Counted from the first letter of the stretch, positions 1-8,581 are shown. The stretch: 29,709 nt of DNA from an uncultured Prevotella sp. (GCA_934219025.1 CAKQDG010000018.1:1-29709), one strand, 5' to 3'. Notes: generated by a model not told the origin, from the letters alone. A program made the numbers and translations.

Positions 1-68
1 AATTTTCTCTTGAACTTCTTCAAGGCTCTTTCGATGTTCTCGCCTTCCTTAACTGGTACAATAATCAT
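1..68 (-). CDS. rpsU: 30S ribosomal protein bS21, N-terminal fragment
   Basis: The minus strand from 68 down to the window edge encodes 22 codons beginning MIIVPVKEGENIERALKKF, the characteristic start of Bacteroidetes bS21, a small basic protein of the 30S subunit involved in translation initiation. The start ATG is the complement of 66-68. The rest of the gene lies outside the window, so length and C terminus cannot be judged. It is preceded by its own promoter (complement 143-173) and follows aminopeptidase P on the same strand. The identification rests on the conserved N terminus and the lysine/arginine-rich continuation. Confidence 0.88.
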   Translation of the reverse strand, partial: MIIVPVKEGENIERALKKFKRK

Positions 69-142
69 TTTTTCTTTAATTTTTTTATTTGGTTATACTT
101 ATAATTTGTTGTCTTATAGACAGATGCTTTTACAAGCGGCTG

Positions 143-173
143 CAAAATTACTCCATTTTTTCTTTTCGTGCAA
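143..173 (-). promoter_or_regulatory. rpsU promoter (Bacteroidetes -33/-7)
   Basis: On the minus strand TAATTTTG (complement 143-150) matches the Bacteroidetes -7 element TAnnTTTG. A TTG triplet (complement 171-173) lies 20 bp further upstream, the expected -33 spacing. The predicted transcript starts near 136, giving a leader of roughly 70 nt before the rpsU ATG. Confidence 0.6.
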
Positions 174-227
174 GTTTTATGGCATAAAATCGTAAAATAA
201 TCATACTTTTCAAGGTTTTACGGTATT

Positions 228-2015
228 TCACACGGGGTTGGTGTGCTCTTCGAGCCATTTTTTTTCTTCTTCGTCGAGCATTGGCGAGAGTTTTTCGAAA
301 ACATGGCGATGATAGTGGTTGAGCCATTGTTTTTCTTCTGCCGTGAGCATTGTGAGGTCGGCACAGTCAAGGTTTATCGGACAGAGCGTAAGGGGTTCAA
401 ACTGCAGGAACTTGCCAAAGTCGGTTTGCATATAGTCTGTAATGAGCAGTGTGTTTTCTATTCTCACACCAAATTTCCCGGCAAGGTATAGTCCCGGTTC
501 GTCGGTTACGGTCATTCCCGCGCGCAGTGGTGCCGGTTTCCACTCCATACGTATCTGATGGGGGCCTTCGTGAACATTCAGATAGCTTCCCACTCCATGC
601 CCTGTGCCGTGCATGAAGTTCAGTCCCTCGCGCCACATCGACTGGCGTGCAAGGATATCGAGTTGGGTGCCGCTGGCATGGTTGGGAAACTTGCATAGTT
701 CTATCTGTATGTGTCCTTTCAGGACGAGGGTGTAGACGTGGCGCTGCTCGTCGGTTACGGGTCCCAGCGGGATTGTTCTTGTTATATCTGTGGTGCCGTC
801 AAGGTATTGCGCTCCGCTGTCGAGAAGCAGGAAGCCCTCGGGTTTAAGAGCTGCGTCGCTCTCCGGTGTTGCTTCGTAGTGCACGATTGCCCCGTGTTCC
901 TGGTATGCGGCTATCGTGTCAAACGAAATATCCTGGAACAGGGGTTGCTGGCTGCGCAACGCTGTAAGCTTGCGGTCCACGGAGATTTCGGTTTGTCCAC
1001 CCTTCTCCACTGCGGGTTTCAGCCAGCGCAGGAATTTCACCATCGCCACGCCGTCGCGCAGCATGGCATTGTGGAAGCCGCGTATTTCGGTATCGTTTTT
1101 CACGCTCTTCATCAGCGGCACCGGCGACTGCCGGGTGATTATCTTAGGACAGCGCACGGAGTGGAACATTTCGTAGTTCGTTTCGGCCGGGTCGAGCAGC
1201 ATGCAGTACGACTGGCAATGCTTTACTCCGGCAGCAGCTTCGCCGTAATCGGCTATCCGTATGCCAAGCTTTTTCAGATAGGCAGCGACTTGGGCATCAA
1301 GCTTCACCTTATTAATATATAATACAGTATCGTTGCCGTCGATAAGCAGATATGCCACGAACACAGGGTTGCAGTGCACATCGCTGCCTCTCAGGTTGAG
1401 TGTCCATGCTATGTCGTCGAGTGCCGACACGAGCATGCCGCCGGCGCCGATTTGCTTCAAGGCTTCACGTATTCTCTTCAACTTGCTCTCTGCCGGTTCG
1501 CCGGCATATTCGAGAGGATGCACCACGACTTTGTTTTCGGGAATCCGCGGGCGGTCTGTCCATATCTCCCTCAGAGGGTCGAAATTGGTGCGCAGCGTGA
1601 TGCCTCCTTGCCGGCGCAGGTCTTCGGCAAGTTGCTCCACCTCACCCACGGGATTTACATAGCCGTCGAGCCCCACCGTTGCCCCGTCGATATGGGCAAG
1701 CGCCACGCCGAGCCACTGGGCTATAGAGGGAGTGCCCTCCATCCGCTCCTTCATGAGCACGAATTCTGTGCCTTGAAGTTGTTTTTCGGCTGCAAGGAAA
1801 TAGCGCGAGTCTGTCCACAGGGCAGCCTTGCATGCCGTTACCACTGCCACGCCGGCGCTGCCGTCGAAGCCACTAATCCATTTCCTTCCCTCCCAATGTG
1901 CCGGAACATATTCGCCGTTGTGCGGGTCGGTGCTCGGAAAGATAAAGGCGTCTATCTTTTCCCTCTGCATCACCTGTCGCAATTTTTTCAGTTTATCTTC
2001 TACAGTTTTTGCCAT
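228..2015 (-). CDS. pepP: Xaa-Pro aminopeptidase (M24B, aminopeptidase P family)
   Basis: This 595-residue protein is a cytosolic metallopeptidase that removes an N-terminal residue preceding proline. It has the long three-domain architecture: two creatinase-N-like domains (about 1-300), a pita-bread catalytic domain (about 310-530) and a C-terminal M24_C extension. The metal ligands are visible: D399 (LLDSG), D410 (TTDITRT), H473 (HGTGHGVG), E506 (TDEPG) and E520 (VRIEN). The start codon lies about 35 nt below a good promoter (complement 2057-2088), and no signal peptide is present. It sits alone between rpsU and the divergently transcribed malate dehydrogenase gene. No key residue is missing. 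The symbol is by family; substrate range is not visible from sequence. Confidence 0.93.
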   Translation of the reverse strand: MAKTVEDKLKKLRQVMQREKIDAFIFPSTDPHNGEYVPAHWEGRKWISGFDGSAGVAVVTACKAALWTDSRYFLAAEKQLQGTEFVLMKERMEGTPSIAQWLGVALAHIDGATVGLDGYVNPVGEVEQLAEDLRRQGGITLRTNFDPLREIWTDRPRIPENKVVVHPLEYAGEPAESKLKRIREALKQIGAGGMLVSALDDIAWTLNLRGSDVHCNPVFVAYLLIDGNDTVLYINKVKLDAQVAAYLKKLGIRIADYGEAAAGVKHCQSYCMLLDPAETNYEMFHSVRCPKIITRQSPVPLMKSVKNDTEIRGFHNAMLRDGVAMVKFLRWLKPAVEKGGQTEISVDRKLTALRSQQPLFQDISFDTIAAYQEHGAIVHYEATPESDAALKPEGFLLLDSGAQYLDGTTDITRTIPLGPVTDEQRHVYTLVLKGHIQIELCKFPNHASGTQLDILARQSMWREGLNFMHGTGHGVGSYLNVHEGPHQIRMEWKPAPLRAGMTVTDEPGLYLAGKFGVRIENTLLITDYMQTDFGKFLQFEPLTLCPINLDCADLTMLTAEEKQWLNHYHRHVFEKLSPMLDEEEKKWLEEHTNPV

Positions 2016-2056
2016 AACGACAAGATATTTGTTGTGTATTTGTAAAATCTATATTA

Positions 2057-2088
2057 CAAAGGTATCACTTTTCATATTTAATAACAAA
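2057..2088 (-). promoter_or_regulatory. Promoter of aminopeptidase P gene
   Basis: On the minus strand TACCTTTG (complement 2057-2064) is a perfect -7 element, and TTTG (complement 2085-2088) lies 20 bp upstream as a -33 element. The predicted start of transcription is near 2050, about 35 nt before the ATG at 2015. Confidence 0.7.
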
Positions 2089-2104
2089 TTATATCACAAA
2101 TAAG

Positions 2105-2137
2105 TTGTAGGAAATCGAGTTTTTTTTGCTAACTTTG
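2105..2137 (+). promoter_or_regulatory. Promoter of malate dehydrogenase gene
   Basis: TAACTTTG at 2130-2137 is a perfect Bacteroidetes -7 element, with a possible -33 TTG at 2105-2107 (spacing 22, slightly long). Transcription would start near 2144 and leave an A-rich leader of about 50 nt before the ATG at 2197. It is divergent from the aminopeptidase P promoter about 45 bp away. Confidence 0.6.
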
Positions 2138-2196
2138 CGGTGAAAATCAGAGAGTGAATATTCAAAATACAAAAAACAAATAAAGAGTTTAAAACT

Positions 2197-3189
2197 ATGG
2201 AATTTTTAACTAACGAGAAACTTGTAATCGTCGGTGCTGGCGGTATGATTGGTTCTAACATGGCACAGAGCGTACTGATGCTCGGCTTGACACCAAACGT
2301 ATGTCTTTATGATATCTATGAGCCAGGTGTTCATGGAGTATTCGATGAGATCCAGCAGTGCGCTTTCCCAGGCGTAAACGTCACATACACTGTTGATCCG
2401 AAAGAAGCTTTCACTGGCGCCAAGTATATCATTTCTTCCGGCGGTGCTCCTCGCAAAGAGGGTATGACCCGCGAGGATTTGCTCAAGGGCAACTGCAAGA
2501 TTGCCGCTGAATTCGGCGACAACATCAAGAAGTATTGCCCAGACGTTGAGCACGTGGTTGTTATCTTCAACCCGGCCGACGTTACTGCCCTCACAGCCCT
2601 TATCCACTCTGGTTTGAAGCCAAACCAGCTCACATCTCTTGCTGCGCTCGACTCTACTCGTCTGCAGCAGGCTTTGGCGCTCGAGTTCGGCGTTCAGCAG
2701 GACAAGGTTACCGGTGCACACACATACGGAGGCCACGGCGAGCAGATGGCTGTATTTGCATCACAGGTGAAAATCGACGGCAAGCCATTGTCCGAGATGG
2801 GTCTTTCAGCTGAGCGCTGGGAGGAAATCAAACACCACACCGTACAGGGTGGTTCTAACATCATCAAGCTTCGCGGACGCAGCTCTTTCCAGAGTCCTGC
2901 CTACAATGCCGTGAAGATGATCGAGGCTGCTATGGGCGGCAAGGAGTTCACTCTGCCTGCAGGTTGCTACGTGAACCACGACAAGCTGGGCTTCAAGAAT
3001 GTAATGATGGCTATGCCTACCACTATCGACAAGACTGGTGTTCACTTTGTTGAGCCTACAGGTACAGAGGAAGAGATTGCTTCACTGCAGAAGTCTTACG
3101 AGCATCTGTGCAAGATGCGCGACGAGATTGTAGAGCTGGGCATCGTTCCGCCAGTTGCTGAGTGGACAAAGATGAATCCTAACCTGTAA
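2197..3189 (+). CDS. mdh: NAD-dependent malate dehydrogenase
   Basis: This 330-residue cytosolic enzyme interconverts malate and oxaloacetate with NAD(H); in anaerobic Bacteroidales it works on the oxaloacetate-malate-fumarate-succinate branch. The N-terminal Rossmann loop is GAGGMIG (13-19), followed by the NAD-ribose aspartate D39. Substrate-binding arginines lie in APRKEGMTR (R86, R92) and in LDSTR (R155). The catalytic histidine is H180 in GGHGEQM, paired with D152. Length is typical of the LDH/MDH superfamily. It is preceded by its own promoter and followed by a hairpin terminator, so it is probably monocistronic. Codon choice is more uniform than in neighbouring accessory genes, as expected for a highly expressed gene (my impression, not computed). 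Confidence 0.93.
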   Translation: MEFLTNEKLVIVGAGGMIGSNMAQSVLMLGLTPNVCLYDIYEPGVHGVFDEIQQCAFPGVNVTYTVDPKEAFTGAKYIISSGGAPRKEGMTREDLLKGNCKIAAEFGDNIKKYCPDVEHVVVIFNPADVTALTALIHSGLKPNQLTSLAALDSTRLQQALALEFGVQQDKVTGAHTYGGHGEQMAVFASQVKIDGKPLSEMGLSAERWEEIKHHTVQGGSNIIKLRGRSSFQSPAYNAVKMIEAAMGGKEFTLPAGCYVNHDKLGFKNVMMAMPTTIDKTGVHFVEPTGTEEEIASLQKSYEHLCKMRDEIVELGIVPPVAEWTKMNPNL

Positions 3190-3223
3190 GATCTGAAACA
3201 TCTTAGTTTACCATAATAATCCG

Positions 3224-3263
3224 GTGGCAATAGAGTAATTATATTCTACTGCCACTTTTTTTT
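3224..3263 (+). terminator. Terminator after mdh
   Basis: Arms at 3224-3235 and 3244-3255 (GTGGCAATAGAG with TTCTACTGCCAC) pair with one mismatch and one wobble around an AT-rich loop. A run of eight T follows at 3256-3263. This is a standard intrinsic terminator between mdh and the downstream hexapeptide protein. Confidence 0.7.
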
Positions 3264-3316
3264 ACAAACAGCTATCACTACCGCTATGCGGTTTTCATAA
3301 AGACAAGAAAAAAACA

Positions 3317-3835
3317 ATGGCACTGATTAAATCAATAAAGGGTCTTGTGCCGAAATGGGGCAAGGACTGCTATTTCAGCGAAAATGCCACGATTGTGGGT
3401 GAAGTGAAGATGGGCGATGAGTGCTCTATATGGTTCAATGCCGTGCTTCGCGGCGACGTGGCTCCAATAACATTGGGCAACAGAGTGAACGTGCAGGACG
3501 GTTCATGCATTCATGTAACGAACAAGATTGGTCCCACCGTTATTGAAGACGACGTTACGATAGGCCACAATGCCACGGTGCATGCCTGCACTATACACCG
3601 CGGCGCCCTTATCGGTATGGGGTCCACAGTGCTCGACAATGCAGAGATTGGCGAGGGGGCTGTAGTGGCAGCCGGAGCTCTTGTATTGGGCGGAACGAAA
3701 ATTGGAGAACATGAGATTTGGGGGGGCGTGCCGGCTAAGTTTATCAAGAAGACAAGGCCTAATCAGGCCGAGAGCTTTGCCCAGCACTATGTGGAATACT
3801 CTAAATGGTATATTGAGGAGGATTCCATGAAATAA
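3317..3835 (+). CDS. Gamma-carbonic anhydrase family hexapeptide protein
   Basis: This 172-residue left-handed beta-helix protein is made of hexapeptide repeats (about 15-140) such as IGEGAV and IGEHEI, ending in the usual WGGVPAKFIKK before a short C-terminal helix. Residues used for zinc and catalysis in gamma-carbonic anhydrases are present: R45 and D47 (LRGDV), Q60 (VNVQDG), and histidines H66, H84 and H89 in the expected H-x4-H arrangement. It could therefore hydrate CO2, although many proteins of this family (YrdA/PaaY-like) have no proven activity. It starts 128 nt after mdh, beyond a terminator, so it may have its own promoter or depend on read-through. No transferase domain or signal peptide is seen. 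Confidence 0.85.
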   Translation: MALIKSIKGLVPKWGKDCYFSENATIVGEVKMGDECSIWFNAVLRGDVAPITLGNRVNVQDGSCIHVTNKIGPTVIEDDVTIGHNATVHACTIHRGALIGMGSTVLDNAEIGEGAVVAAGALVLGGTKIGEHEIWGGVPAKFIKKTRPNQAESFAQHYVEYSKWYIEEDSMK

Positions 3836-3916
3836 GACACCACAATGGAAGCATGGACAAAGAGTCTAATCTAAAGATATGAATGAATTGATGGCATATT
3901 AAAGGAATAATCAACG

Positions 3917-3954
3917 GACTTCGGTTGAAGAAATCTTCGGCCGAAGTCTTTTTT
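3917..3954 (+). terminator. Terminator after hexapeptide protein gene
   Basis: GACTTCGG at 3917-3924 pairs with CCGAAGTC at 3941-3948. The stem continues inward through two G-T wobbles to GAAG/CTTC around an AAAT loop, giving a 14-bp stem followed by six T at 3949-3954. It lies about 80 nt after the stop codon. Confidence 0.85.
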
Positions 3955-4129
3955 ATAAAGAATATTGCATTGAAACTTTTGTGAACCAAACTCGAAAACC
4001 TACAGACTAAAAGAGAGTGTGACCCGCACCGCTTCCATGATTTAACTTAATGAATGTAAATCATAATATTTTTTGTTAAATTCATAGAACAAAAGCACAC
4101 TATGTTTATGATATTTTCAAGGAAAGAAA

Positions 4130-4137
4130 TACTTTTG
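4130..4137 (+). promoter_or_regulatory. Putative promoter of the secreted-protein operon
   Basis: TACTTTTG at 4130-4137 matches TAnnTTTG, but no convincing -33 element is visible. If used, transcription starts near 4144, leaving a leader of about 190 nt before the ATG at 4338, unusually long for this window. Confidence 0.45.
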
Positions 4138-4337
4138 CATTACACGATAAGGCATGTAAGAAAGGAATAAATTTTATGTGTACAATATTGAAAGATATGG
4201 TGTACGCTAATAGAAAGGATAACAATAAAGCCTGAAAAAATAAATATGCATCCTTGAAAAAGGGATGAAAGAGAAAAACTTATTTTAAAGAGATATTGGG
4301 CTAAAGAATTCAAGCAATTAACAACGTAACATGTATT

Positions 4338-6737
4338 ATGAAAATTAAGTTACTGAAAGTGTCGCCACACAATATGGGAAACGACATTAGAGCTATTGCC
4401 GTTGCTGCACTGCTTTTGGCAGGCAATTGGAACGAAGCAACGGCACAGAAGAGAGCAGACCAGGCAACAAGCAGCGGAACGAGCGTAACTACAATCAGCG
4501 GAATAGACGATCTTCCAGGTATCGACCCTTCGGCGGATATCTGCACTACAAATATGCCACAGGATGACAACAGCAAGATATTCTGTTTCTACAACGAAGG
4601 GGCAAAAAGATTTATGAATGTCGGAGGTATCTACGGCACGCATGTTTCACTAAATGAATCTCCATACGCCATTTGGTTTGAGAAGTCAGACACTGACGAA
4701 CAGTATTATCTGAACAACAATATAACAGGCTCTGGTGCCGGACACTATATAGGAATAAAGGCTAAACCGGAAATCTATATGGATGCATCGGGGAAATATC
4801 AAGGTAAATTCATATTTACAAAAGCCAATGGATATTCTGAAACGAACAAGGTTTACACCATAAGCACAAAAGCTGCTTTTAACGGAAAGACTTATTATGT
4901 TACGGCATATCCTGACAACAAAGACAAATACTGCAACGTTGAAACTTCACTGTACTCCACCTCTGACTCAAAATACAGCAATCAGGTTTGGAAAATCATC
5001 TCCAAGGAAGAATACTACAAGCTGTTTCTTGCAAATCCGGCAAATATGGCGTCGGCTATTGATGCTACTTTCATGATAAAGGCACCAAGTTTTCGGGTGA
5101 ACGATACGGAAATGACTAACTGGATTTCTTATAATAATGCCGAAACCGGAAAGATTTTCTTTGGTGACAAGACTCAATACTGCACCTATGCAAATCGTGG
5201 AGGATTCGGCGATAAGCATTTCGTTGGCTATGGCAACGGCAACCACCAGATGAATTACGGCAAATATTTCTACTGCTACACTCGCGGAGCAAGGAATTTC
5301 CATCTGTATCAGGACGTGAAGGTTCACAAGGCTGGATGGTATATTCTGCGATGCAACGGGTTCAGCACTGCAAACAGTAATGAGGTGATAAACAATGAAG
5401 AAGACAAACAGCCGCTCGCATATCTCATCGTCGCAACGGTAAACAAGGACGGACTGGAAGACCGCTCGACGGCTACGGCAAGTTCGCTCAACGGCATCAG
5501 CCAAAGTGAGGCGAACACTCTTGAAGCAAACGACAGCGGAGCAGGAGCGGGGGTTGCTTTCTTTAACGGCAAATACGAAAACCAGGTGCAGATCTGTGTA
5601 GAGAAGGATGCCTACGGCAACCCTATAGACGAAGACCACCCTGCTACCATACGCATAGGTTTCTATGTTGAAAAGGGGAAATCCACTGCAGCTTCCAACG
5701 AACTGACTGCAGTGGACAACTTCAGGTTGCTTTATGCCGGACCGCGCCGCTCACCGGAGCTTATTCTCGACGAGGAGCAAACAAACCTGAAGTATCTCAC
5801 TCTCGCCACCGATGAATACAAGAATTCTATTCTGCATATCAGCCGCACACTGAACCCGCATATGTGGAACTCTATCATCTTGCCTGTCGATTTAACTGCC
5901 GGACAGCTGAAGCGCACTTTCGGCGACGGCGTGAAAATTGCCAAACTTGCAAATCTGACAGAGCATAGCGTGCAGTTTACTACAGAGGAAACTGACGATG
6001 ACAGTAAGGTTATTCTGAAGGCCTATACTCCGTATATAATATATCCGCCTGTAACGAAGACATATTCACCAAGCTACACGGCAGAAAAGTTTTATACCAA
6101 GGAGGGAGAAGACAACTCCGAATGGCTGGGCACAGACTACGAGCCTTCGACCGACGAGAACAATCATCTCACCATCACCGTGCCTGCCAACCATTATGAT
6201 ATCACAATGGTATCGTTCGACCGCAACGAGTTCAACAAATATGTAAACACAGAGAAGGAGAACTGGGTGTCGAACACGACATTCTCTGCCGACGGCACTC
6301 CGGGGCACATGGAGTGTTTGGGAACGATGGCCAAGACATACGACGAAAACGGCATAATCGAGGGCAGGGACAATCTGAACGGCGACTACTTTATGTATAA
6401 AGGCAAACTGATTCAGGTGCCAAGCGGCAAGATGGAAAACGGCGAGGATTACAGCTACGGACTGAAAGGCTTCAGATGCTGGTTTGAACTTACAGACAAG
6501 GATAATGCCGAGGATGGTTCCAGCACTTCGAAGAAGTTCTCGCTGTTTATCGACGGAGTGGAAGACAACACTACGGGCATTGACGATATCCACACATTCA
6601 ACAGCATTACATCATACAAGCGTGGCATAAACGGCGTGTTTAACATGAACGGACAAATGGTGCGCCCCACGAACTCTACAGACAGATTACCCAAAGGTCT
6701 GTATGTGATGAACGGGAAAAAGATTGTAATCAGATAA
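4338..6737 (+). CDS. Large secreted protein with C-terminal sorting-like segment
   Basis: This is a 799-residue exported protein of unknown function. Residues 1-36 form a signal peptide with an extended basic N region and a hydrophobic core, with likely cleavage before Q37 (EATA|Q). Residues about 75-225 (FYNEGAKRFMNVGGIYGTH onward) resemble a module I associate with large secreted Prevotella proteins. A middle region is rich in aromatic and polar residues, and residues about 505-640 contain the phrase WNSIILPVDLT. The last 35 residues (GVFNMNGQMVRP, then LPKGLYVMNGKKIVIR) resemble a short Bacteroidales T9SS-type C-terminal sorting segment. It is followed after 31 nt by a short gene that shares its terminator. 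Tandem stops (TAATAA) close the frame. Substrate or ligand cannot be named. PorX and SprE homologues in this window make T9SS export plausible. Confidence 0.75.
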   Translation: MKIKLLKVSPHNMGNDIRAIAVAALLLAGNWNEATAQKRADQATSSGTSVTTISGIDDLPGIDPSADICTTNMPQDDNSKIFCFYNEGAKRFMNVGGIYGTHVSLNESPYAIWFEKSDTDEQYYLNNNITGSGAGHYIGIKAKPEIYMDASGKYQGKFIFTKANGYSETNKVYTISTKAAFNGKTYYVTAYPDNKDKYCNVETSLYSTSDSKYSNQVWKIISKEEYYKLFLANPANMASAIDATFMIKAPSFRVNDTEMTNWISYNNAETGKIFFGDKTQYCTYANRGGFGDKHFVGYGNGNHQMNYGKYFYCYTRGARNFHLYQDVKVHKAGWYILRCNGFSTANSNEVINNEEDKQPLAYLIVATVNKDGLEDRSTATASSLNGISQSEANTLEANDSGAGAGVAFFNGKYENQVQICVEKDAYGNPIDEDHPATIRIGFYVEKGKSTAASNELTAVDNFRLLYAGPRRSPELILDEEQTNLKYLTLATDEYKNSILHISRTLNPHMWNSIILPVDLTAGQLKRTFGDGVKIAKLANLTEHSVQFTTEETDDDSKVILKAYTPYIIYPPVTKTYSPSYTAEKFYTKEGEDNSEWLGTDYEPSTDENNHLTITVPANHYDITMVSFDRNEFNKYVNTEKENWVSNTTFSADGTPGHMECLGTMAKTYDENGIIEGRDNLNGDYFMYKGKLIQVPSGKMENGEDYSYGLKGFRCWFELTDKDNAEDGSSTSKKFSLFIDGVEDNTTGIDDIHTFNSITSYKRGINGVFNMNGQMVRPTNSTDRLPKGLYVMNGKKIVIR

Positions 6738-6777
6738 TAAACCAGAAGAATTTACTGTAAAAGGAGAAATGGGAACA

Positions 6778-6993
6778 ATGAAAAAAGAATATGTATCACC
6801 GAATATCAATGTAGTTGCAACCGACGATCTGTGCAGCAATGGCGGAATAATGACGGCAAGTGTGCATCAGGGAAGCTTGCAGGGGGAGAGAATAGATCAG
6901 TTTGACGTGGTAGAAAAGGAACAGACAAAGACCGACGAGACTTACTCCGGACTGTGGGGCTACTCAAACAAGAACAAATGGGGTGACGACTAA
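6778..6993 (+). CDS. Short protein of unknown function, MKKEYVSPNINVV type
   Basis: This short protein has 71 residues from the ATG at 6778, or 74 if the ATG at 6769 is used. AGGAG at 6762-6766 lies close before the first ATG, so the start is uncertain. The N terminus (MKKEYVSPNINVVATDDL) has the K-x-Y-x-x-P pattern of many small orphan proteins in Bacteroidales. A Gly/Ser/Met patch follows (CSNGGIMTAS), and the C terminus is acidic and tryptophan-rich (YSGLWGYSNKNKWGDD). It has no signal peptide or membrane segment. It is the last gene of the secreted-protein operon, 40 nt before a strong terminator. I do not recognise a function. A small cytosolic partner or a peptide precursor are possibilities without direct evidence. 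Confidence 0.65.
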   Translation: MKKEYVSPNINVVATDDLCSNGGIMTASVHQGSLQGERIDQFDVVEKEQTKTDETYSGLWGYSNKNKWGDD

Positions 6994-7035
6994 GGCTGCT
7001 ATCGACAGTGAAATGTGACAGAGTGCAATTAGATA

Positions 7036-7077
7036 AAAAAAATCCTGGACTGAAGTGAACCAGTCCAGGATTTTTTT
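7036..7077. terminator. Bidirectional terminator between convergent genes
   Basis: A 17-bp perfect inverted repeat (7036-7052 and 7061-7077) has an ATCCTGGACTG core flanked by A7 on the left and T7 on the right, with an 8-nt loop. It can terminate both the plus-strand short gene (stop at 6993) and the minus-strand nucleotidyltransferase gene (stop at 7122). Confidence 0.9.
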
Positions 7078-7121
7078 GTATTTAAAACCAGCCTCAACAT
7101 GAGTGGGATTTTTTACTGTAA

Positions 7122-8546
7122 TCAGCACAAGCCCATCTGTTTTGCTTTCTGCATCAGCAACTGCATGAGCGGTTCGCGTTCGTTGGGCACTTTATTGTCG
7201 AGCACAGCATTCTTTAGGGTCTGTTTCAGCGTGCCCACCTCGCGTGATGGTTTCAAGTGGAACATCTCCATTATCTCGTTGCCGTCGATTACGGGTTGCA
7301 GCAAGCGCTTGAAATCCTTCTCCTTGAGGTCGGCAAGCTTTTCCCTTACCATGCGGAAATTCTCAAGGAAACGCTGTTTTCTGACTTGATTCTTGCTCGT
7401 TATGTCGGCCTCGCAAAGAGTCATCAGGTCGTCGATGTCGTCGCCGGCATCGTTTATCAGTCGCCTTACGGCACTGTCGGTTACTTCGTCGTCGGCAATG
7501 GCGATAGGACGCATATGCAGGTCTACCATTTTCTGCACGTATTTCATCTTTGCGTCCATCGGCAGTTTCATACGACGGAAGATATCGGGCACCATCTTTG
7601 CGCCGAGGTAGTTGTGGTTGTGGAATGTCCATCCGGCAACGGGGTCCCAGCGCTTGCTGCGCGGTTTTCCTATGTCATGCATCAGTGCCGCCCATCGCAG
7701 CCACAGGTTGTCGCTCTTGCGGCACACATTGTCGAGCACTTCGAGCGTGTGGTAGAAATTGTTTTTGTGTGCTCTTCCGTTTCTGGTTTCCACGATGTCC
7801 ATGCCGCTAAGTTCCGGCAGTATGAGTTGAAGCAGTCCGCAACGCTGCAAATCCACGAAGCCCTTGCTTGGAGTTTTTGTCATCATGATTTTGTTGAGTT
7901 CTTCCTCTATGCGCTCGCCGCTTATAATCTTTATTCTTTCGGCATTGCGCTGAAGGGCGTCGAATGTTTCATCTTCGATATAGAAGTTGAGCTGCGTGGC
8001 AAATCGTATGCAGCGCATCATGCGCAACGGGTCGTCAGAGAAGGTTATGTCAGGGTCGAGCGGTGTGCGTATTATGCCGTCTTCCATGTCGTAGACACCG
8101 TCGAAAGGGTCTACGAGCTCGCCGAATCTTTCTTTGTTAAGACATATTGCGAGGGCGTTGATGGTGAAGTCGCGGCGGTTTTGGTCGTCTTCCAGTGTTC
8201 CGTCTTCCACTATCGGCTTGCGTGAGTCGTGAGTGTAACTTTCTTTTCGTGCGCCCACGAATTCCACTTCGGTGCCTTTGTATTTCACCTGTGCCGTTCC
8301 GAAATTGCGGAACACGGAGATGTGGGCTTTCTTGCCGAGCGACTTTCTCAAGGCATCTGCCACGGTTATCCCGCTGCCCACCACAACCACGTCGATATCG
8401 TTAGATGGGCGTTCCAGAAAGAGGTCGCGCACATATCCCCCAACGACATAACATTCGAGTCCGAGACTGTCGGCGGCATCAGATATTTTATGGAAAATTT
8501 CTTTATCAAGGAGTTGCGCCAATTCGGCGTCTGACAACATTCTCAT
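7122..8546 (-). CDS. cca: CCA-adding-type tRNA nucleotidyltransferase with HD domain
   Basis: This 474-residue class II nucleotidyltransferase is of the poly(A) polymerase/CCA-adding family. The head domain shows GGYVRD (36-41) and the metal-binding pair D50/D52 in NDIDVVVV, followed by RRDFTINAL and the RNA-binding region with DPLRMMRCIRFATQ (about 172-185). An HD domain follows (H266 and H290-D291 in LMHDIGKP). The likely role is repair or synthesis of the tRNA 3' CCA end. Some bacteria split A- and CC-adding activities, and sequence alone cannot exclude a partial activity. It has its own promoter at complement 8582-8589, so it need not be co-transcribed with the exopolysaccharide genes upstream. 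The spacer before it carries a GAAGAAT repeat array. Confidence 0.88.
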   Translation of the reverse strand: MRMLSDAELAQLLDKEIFHKISDAADSLGLECYVVGGYVRDLFLERPSNDIDVVVVGSGITVADALRKSLGKKAHISVFRNFGTAQVKYKGTEVEFVGARKESYTHDSRKPIVEDGTLEDDQNRRDFTINALAICLNKERFGELVDPFDGVYDMEDGIIRTPLDPDITFSDDPLRMMRCIRFATQLNFYIEDETFDALQRNAERIKIISGERIEEELNKIMMTKTPSKGFVDLQRCGLLQLILPELSGMDIVETRNGRAHKNNFYHTLEVLDNVCRKSDNLWLRWAALMHDIGKPRSKRWDPVAGWTFHNHNYLGAKMVPDIFRRMKLPMDAKMKYVQKMVDLHMRPIAIADDEVTDSAVRRLINDAGDDIDDLMTLCEADITSKNQVRKQRFLENFRMVREKLADLKEKDFKRLLQPVIDGNEIMEMFHLKPSREVGTLKQTLKNAVLDNKVPNEREPLMQLLMQKAKQMGLC

Positions 8547-8581
8547 ATACTATAATGAATATACAATCTATAAAAGCGGTG

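Larger units (their letters stand above)
3836..4337 (+). other. Gene-free spacer and long leader upstream of secreted protein
   Basis: About 500 bp between the hexapeptide protein and the secreted protein carry no credible ORF. The first part holds the terminator at 3917-3954. A promoter-like site lies at 4130-4137, and the following 190 nt would be an AT-rich untranslated leader. Within that leader, CATCCTT at 4249-4255 can pair with AAGGGATG near 4261-4268. No known riboswitch signature was recognised. Confidence 0.5.

Noticed and set aside
711..1322. 203-residue open frame opposite aminopeptidase P
   Set aside because: Antisense to a complete, well-conserved gene; composition (Cys, His, Arg rich) is that of a shadow frame and no start signal is present.
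7257..8225. 322-residue open frame opposite cca
   Set aside because: Antisense to a conserved enzyme with intact motifs; no promoter and no recognisable domain.
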